A stretch of DNA of 5,568 nucleotides from Syntrophomonadaceae bacterium (lineage in GTDB: Bacteria > Bacillota > Syntrophomonadia > Syntrophomonadales > Syntrophomonadaceae), in assembly GCA_012798055.1 (NCBI GenBank), contig JAAZOA010000107.1, positions 1 to 5,568 of the forward strand, written 5' to 3'. Within the stretch, counting starts at the first letter, position 1. Every line of letters starts with the position of its first letter. The notes under the pieces are model-generated. The model saw only the letters and a list, made by a program, of their open reading frames with translations. It did no database searches and had not been told where the DNA came from. This document shows positions 4,966 through 5,568 of this stretch, piece after piece. The position numbers and the translations under genes were made by a program.

Positions 4966-5568
4966 TTATCTTTTAAAGGAGACGTTCTTGTATTCATAGA
5001 TATCGATGGGGTAGATCCTGAAACCCTCCACATTCTGAGCCAGGCCGAATATTTTATGGGGGGTCTGTATATAGACCGCCGGCAATTTTTCGGCCAGGAT
5101 CAGCTGTATCTGCTTGAATATCTCTTTACGCTTGGCGGGATCTGTTTCTTTGCCGGCCTGGTCCAACAGGGAGTCTACTTCACCAGTGATCATGCTGACG
5201 AAATCCTTGCTGTCGGAACGGTACCTTTTCAGGAAATAACGTGAATCCAGGCGCCCGGATAATGCCACCACCGTCATTTCATATTTTTTGCCATTGTAAA
5301 CATCGCTCAACCACTGGCCCCATTCCATGATCTTGACATCAGCGGTGATTCCGACTTTGCTGAGTTGATCGGCGATTACCTGCCCGGTGTCCACATGGAT
5401 CTGGTAGCTCTTGGGCAGGGCCAGTTCCAGTTTCAGCCCGCTGGCATAGCCGGCTTCCGCTAGCAACTTCTTGGCTCCTTCAGGATCGTAGTGCATAACA
5501 CTGTTGGTGTCCACATAATCCGGGTAATTAACGGGCAGATGGGATCCCACCTTATTGCCGTAACCCCA
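4966..5568 (-). CDS. Family-5 extracellular solute-binding protein, C-terminal part (cut by right edge)
   Basis: C-terminal 200 residues of the ligand-binding component of the importer; reading stays open to the right edge in the same frame, entering with WGYGNK before VGSHLPVNYP. That GTG valine is internal and not a start. The segment resembles the end of DppA/OppA/NikA-type proteins: a GSxLPxxYPDY loop, the conserved YDPEGAKKLLAEAGY element (the family's YDPxKAKxLLxEAG), an IADQLSKVGI segment, and a late AKRKEIFKQIQLILAEKLPAVYI helix-strand pair. It ends KNVSFKR and stop. The lipoprotein signal and most ligand contacts lie outside the window, so peptide, nickel-chelate or other ligands cannot be told apart. 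Expected to sit outside the membrane as a lipoprotein (family knowledge). It heads the operon, as usual. No clear hairpin separates it from the permease gene. Confidence 0.93.
   Translation of the reverse strand, partial: WGYGNKVGSHLPVNYPDYVDTNSVMHYDPEGAKKLLAEAGYASGLKLELALPKSYQIHVDTGQVIADQLSKVGITADVKIMEWGQWLSDVYNGKKYEMTVVALSGRLDSRYFLKRYRSDSKDFVSMITGEVDSLLDQAGKETDPAKRKEIFKQIQLILAEKLPAVYIQTPHKIFGLAQNVEGFRIYPIDIYEYKNVSFKR

Noticed and set aside
1..5568. Mobile element, CRISPR array, defence system or novel gene cluster
   Set aside because: No transposase, integrase, terminal inverted repeats, regular spaced repeats or unknown long gene is present; essentially all coding capacity belongs to known ABC importer and lysine pathway families.

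Overview
This window is ordinary bacterial chromosome carrying seven genes, all transcribed leftward (minus strand). The roughly even base composition, strong AGGAGG-type ribosome sites, use of TTG as a start codon, and the pairing of a DapL-type LL-diaminopimelate aminotransferase with DapF suggest an anaerobic Firmicute of the class Clostridia (for example a Desulfotomaculum/Pelotomaculum/Syntrophomonas-like lineage). This placement is inferred from gene content and start signals; the sequence contains no taxonomic marker.

Right to centre (5568 to 1357): a five-gene ABC importer operon of the peptide/nickel (Dpp/Opp/Nik) family in canonical order. It holds the C-terminal 200 residues of a family-5 solute-binding lipoprotein (its N-terminus lies beyond the window), permeases DppB-like and DppC-like, and ATPases DppD-like and DppF-like. 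The genes are packed with gaps of 34, at most 5, and 14 nt, or small overlaps, so they almost certainly form one transcript. The binding protein would capture the ligand outside the membrane, the two permeases form the channel, and the two non-identical ATPases drive transport. Only the DppD-like ATPase has the cysteine-containing C-terminal extension; the DppF-like one is short, as in NikE. The substrate cannot be read from this window.

Centre (1356 to 1130): a 227-nt intergenic region, the only substantial gap. It holds a candidate intrinsic terminator for the transport operon, a good extended -10 promoter for dapF, a 9-bp inverted repeat bracketing that promoter, a 10-bp direct repeat, and a marginal 44-codon reading frame ending in a TGATG overlap with dapF.

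Left (1129 to 1): dapF (diaminopimelate epimerase), then after 36 nt the first 85 codons of dapL (LL-diaminopimelate aminotransferase), which starts at TTG and runs off the left edge. DapL makes LL-diaminopimelate from tetrahydrodipicolinate in one step and DapF converts it to the meso form used for lysine and peptidoglycan, so these are consecutive enzymes of one pathway.

No mobile element, CRISPR array, RNA gene, toxin or defence gene was seen. I found no new system here. The points worth a second look are start-site corrections and the structure of the 1133-1356 junction.
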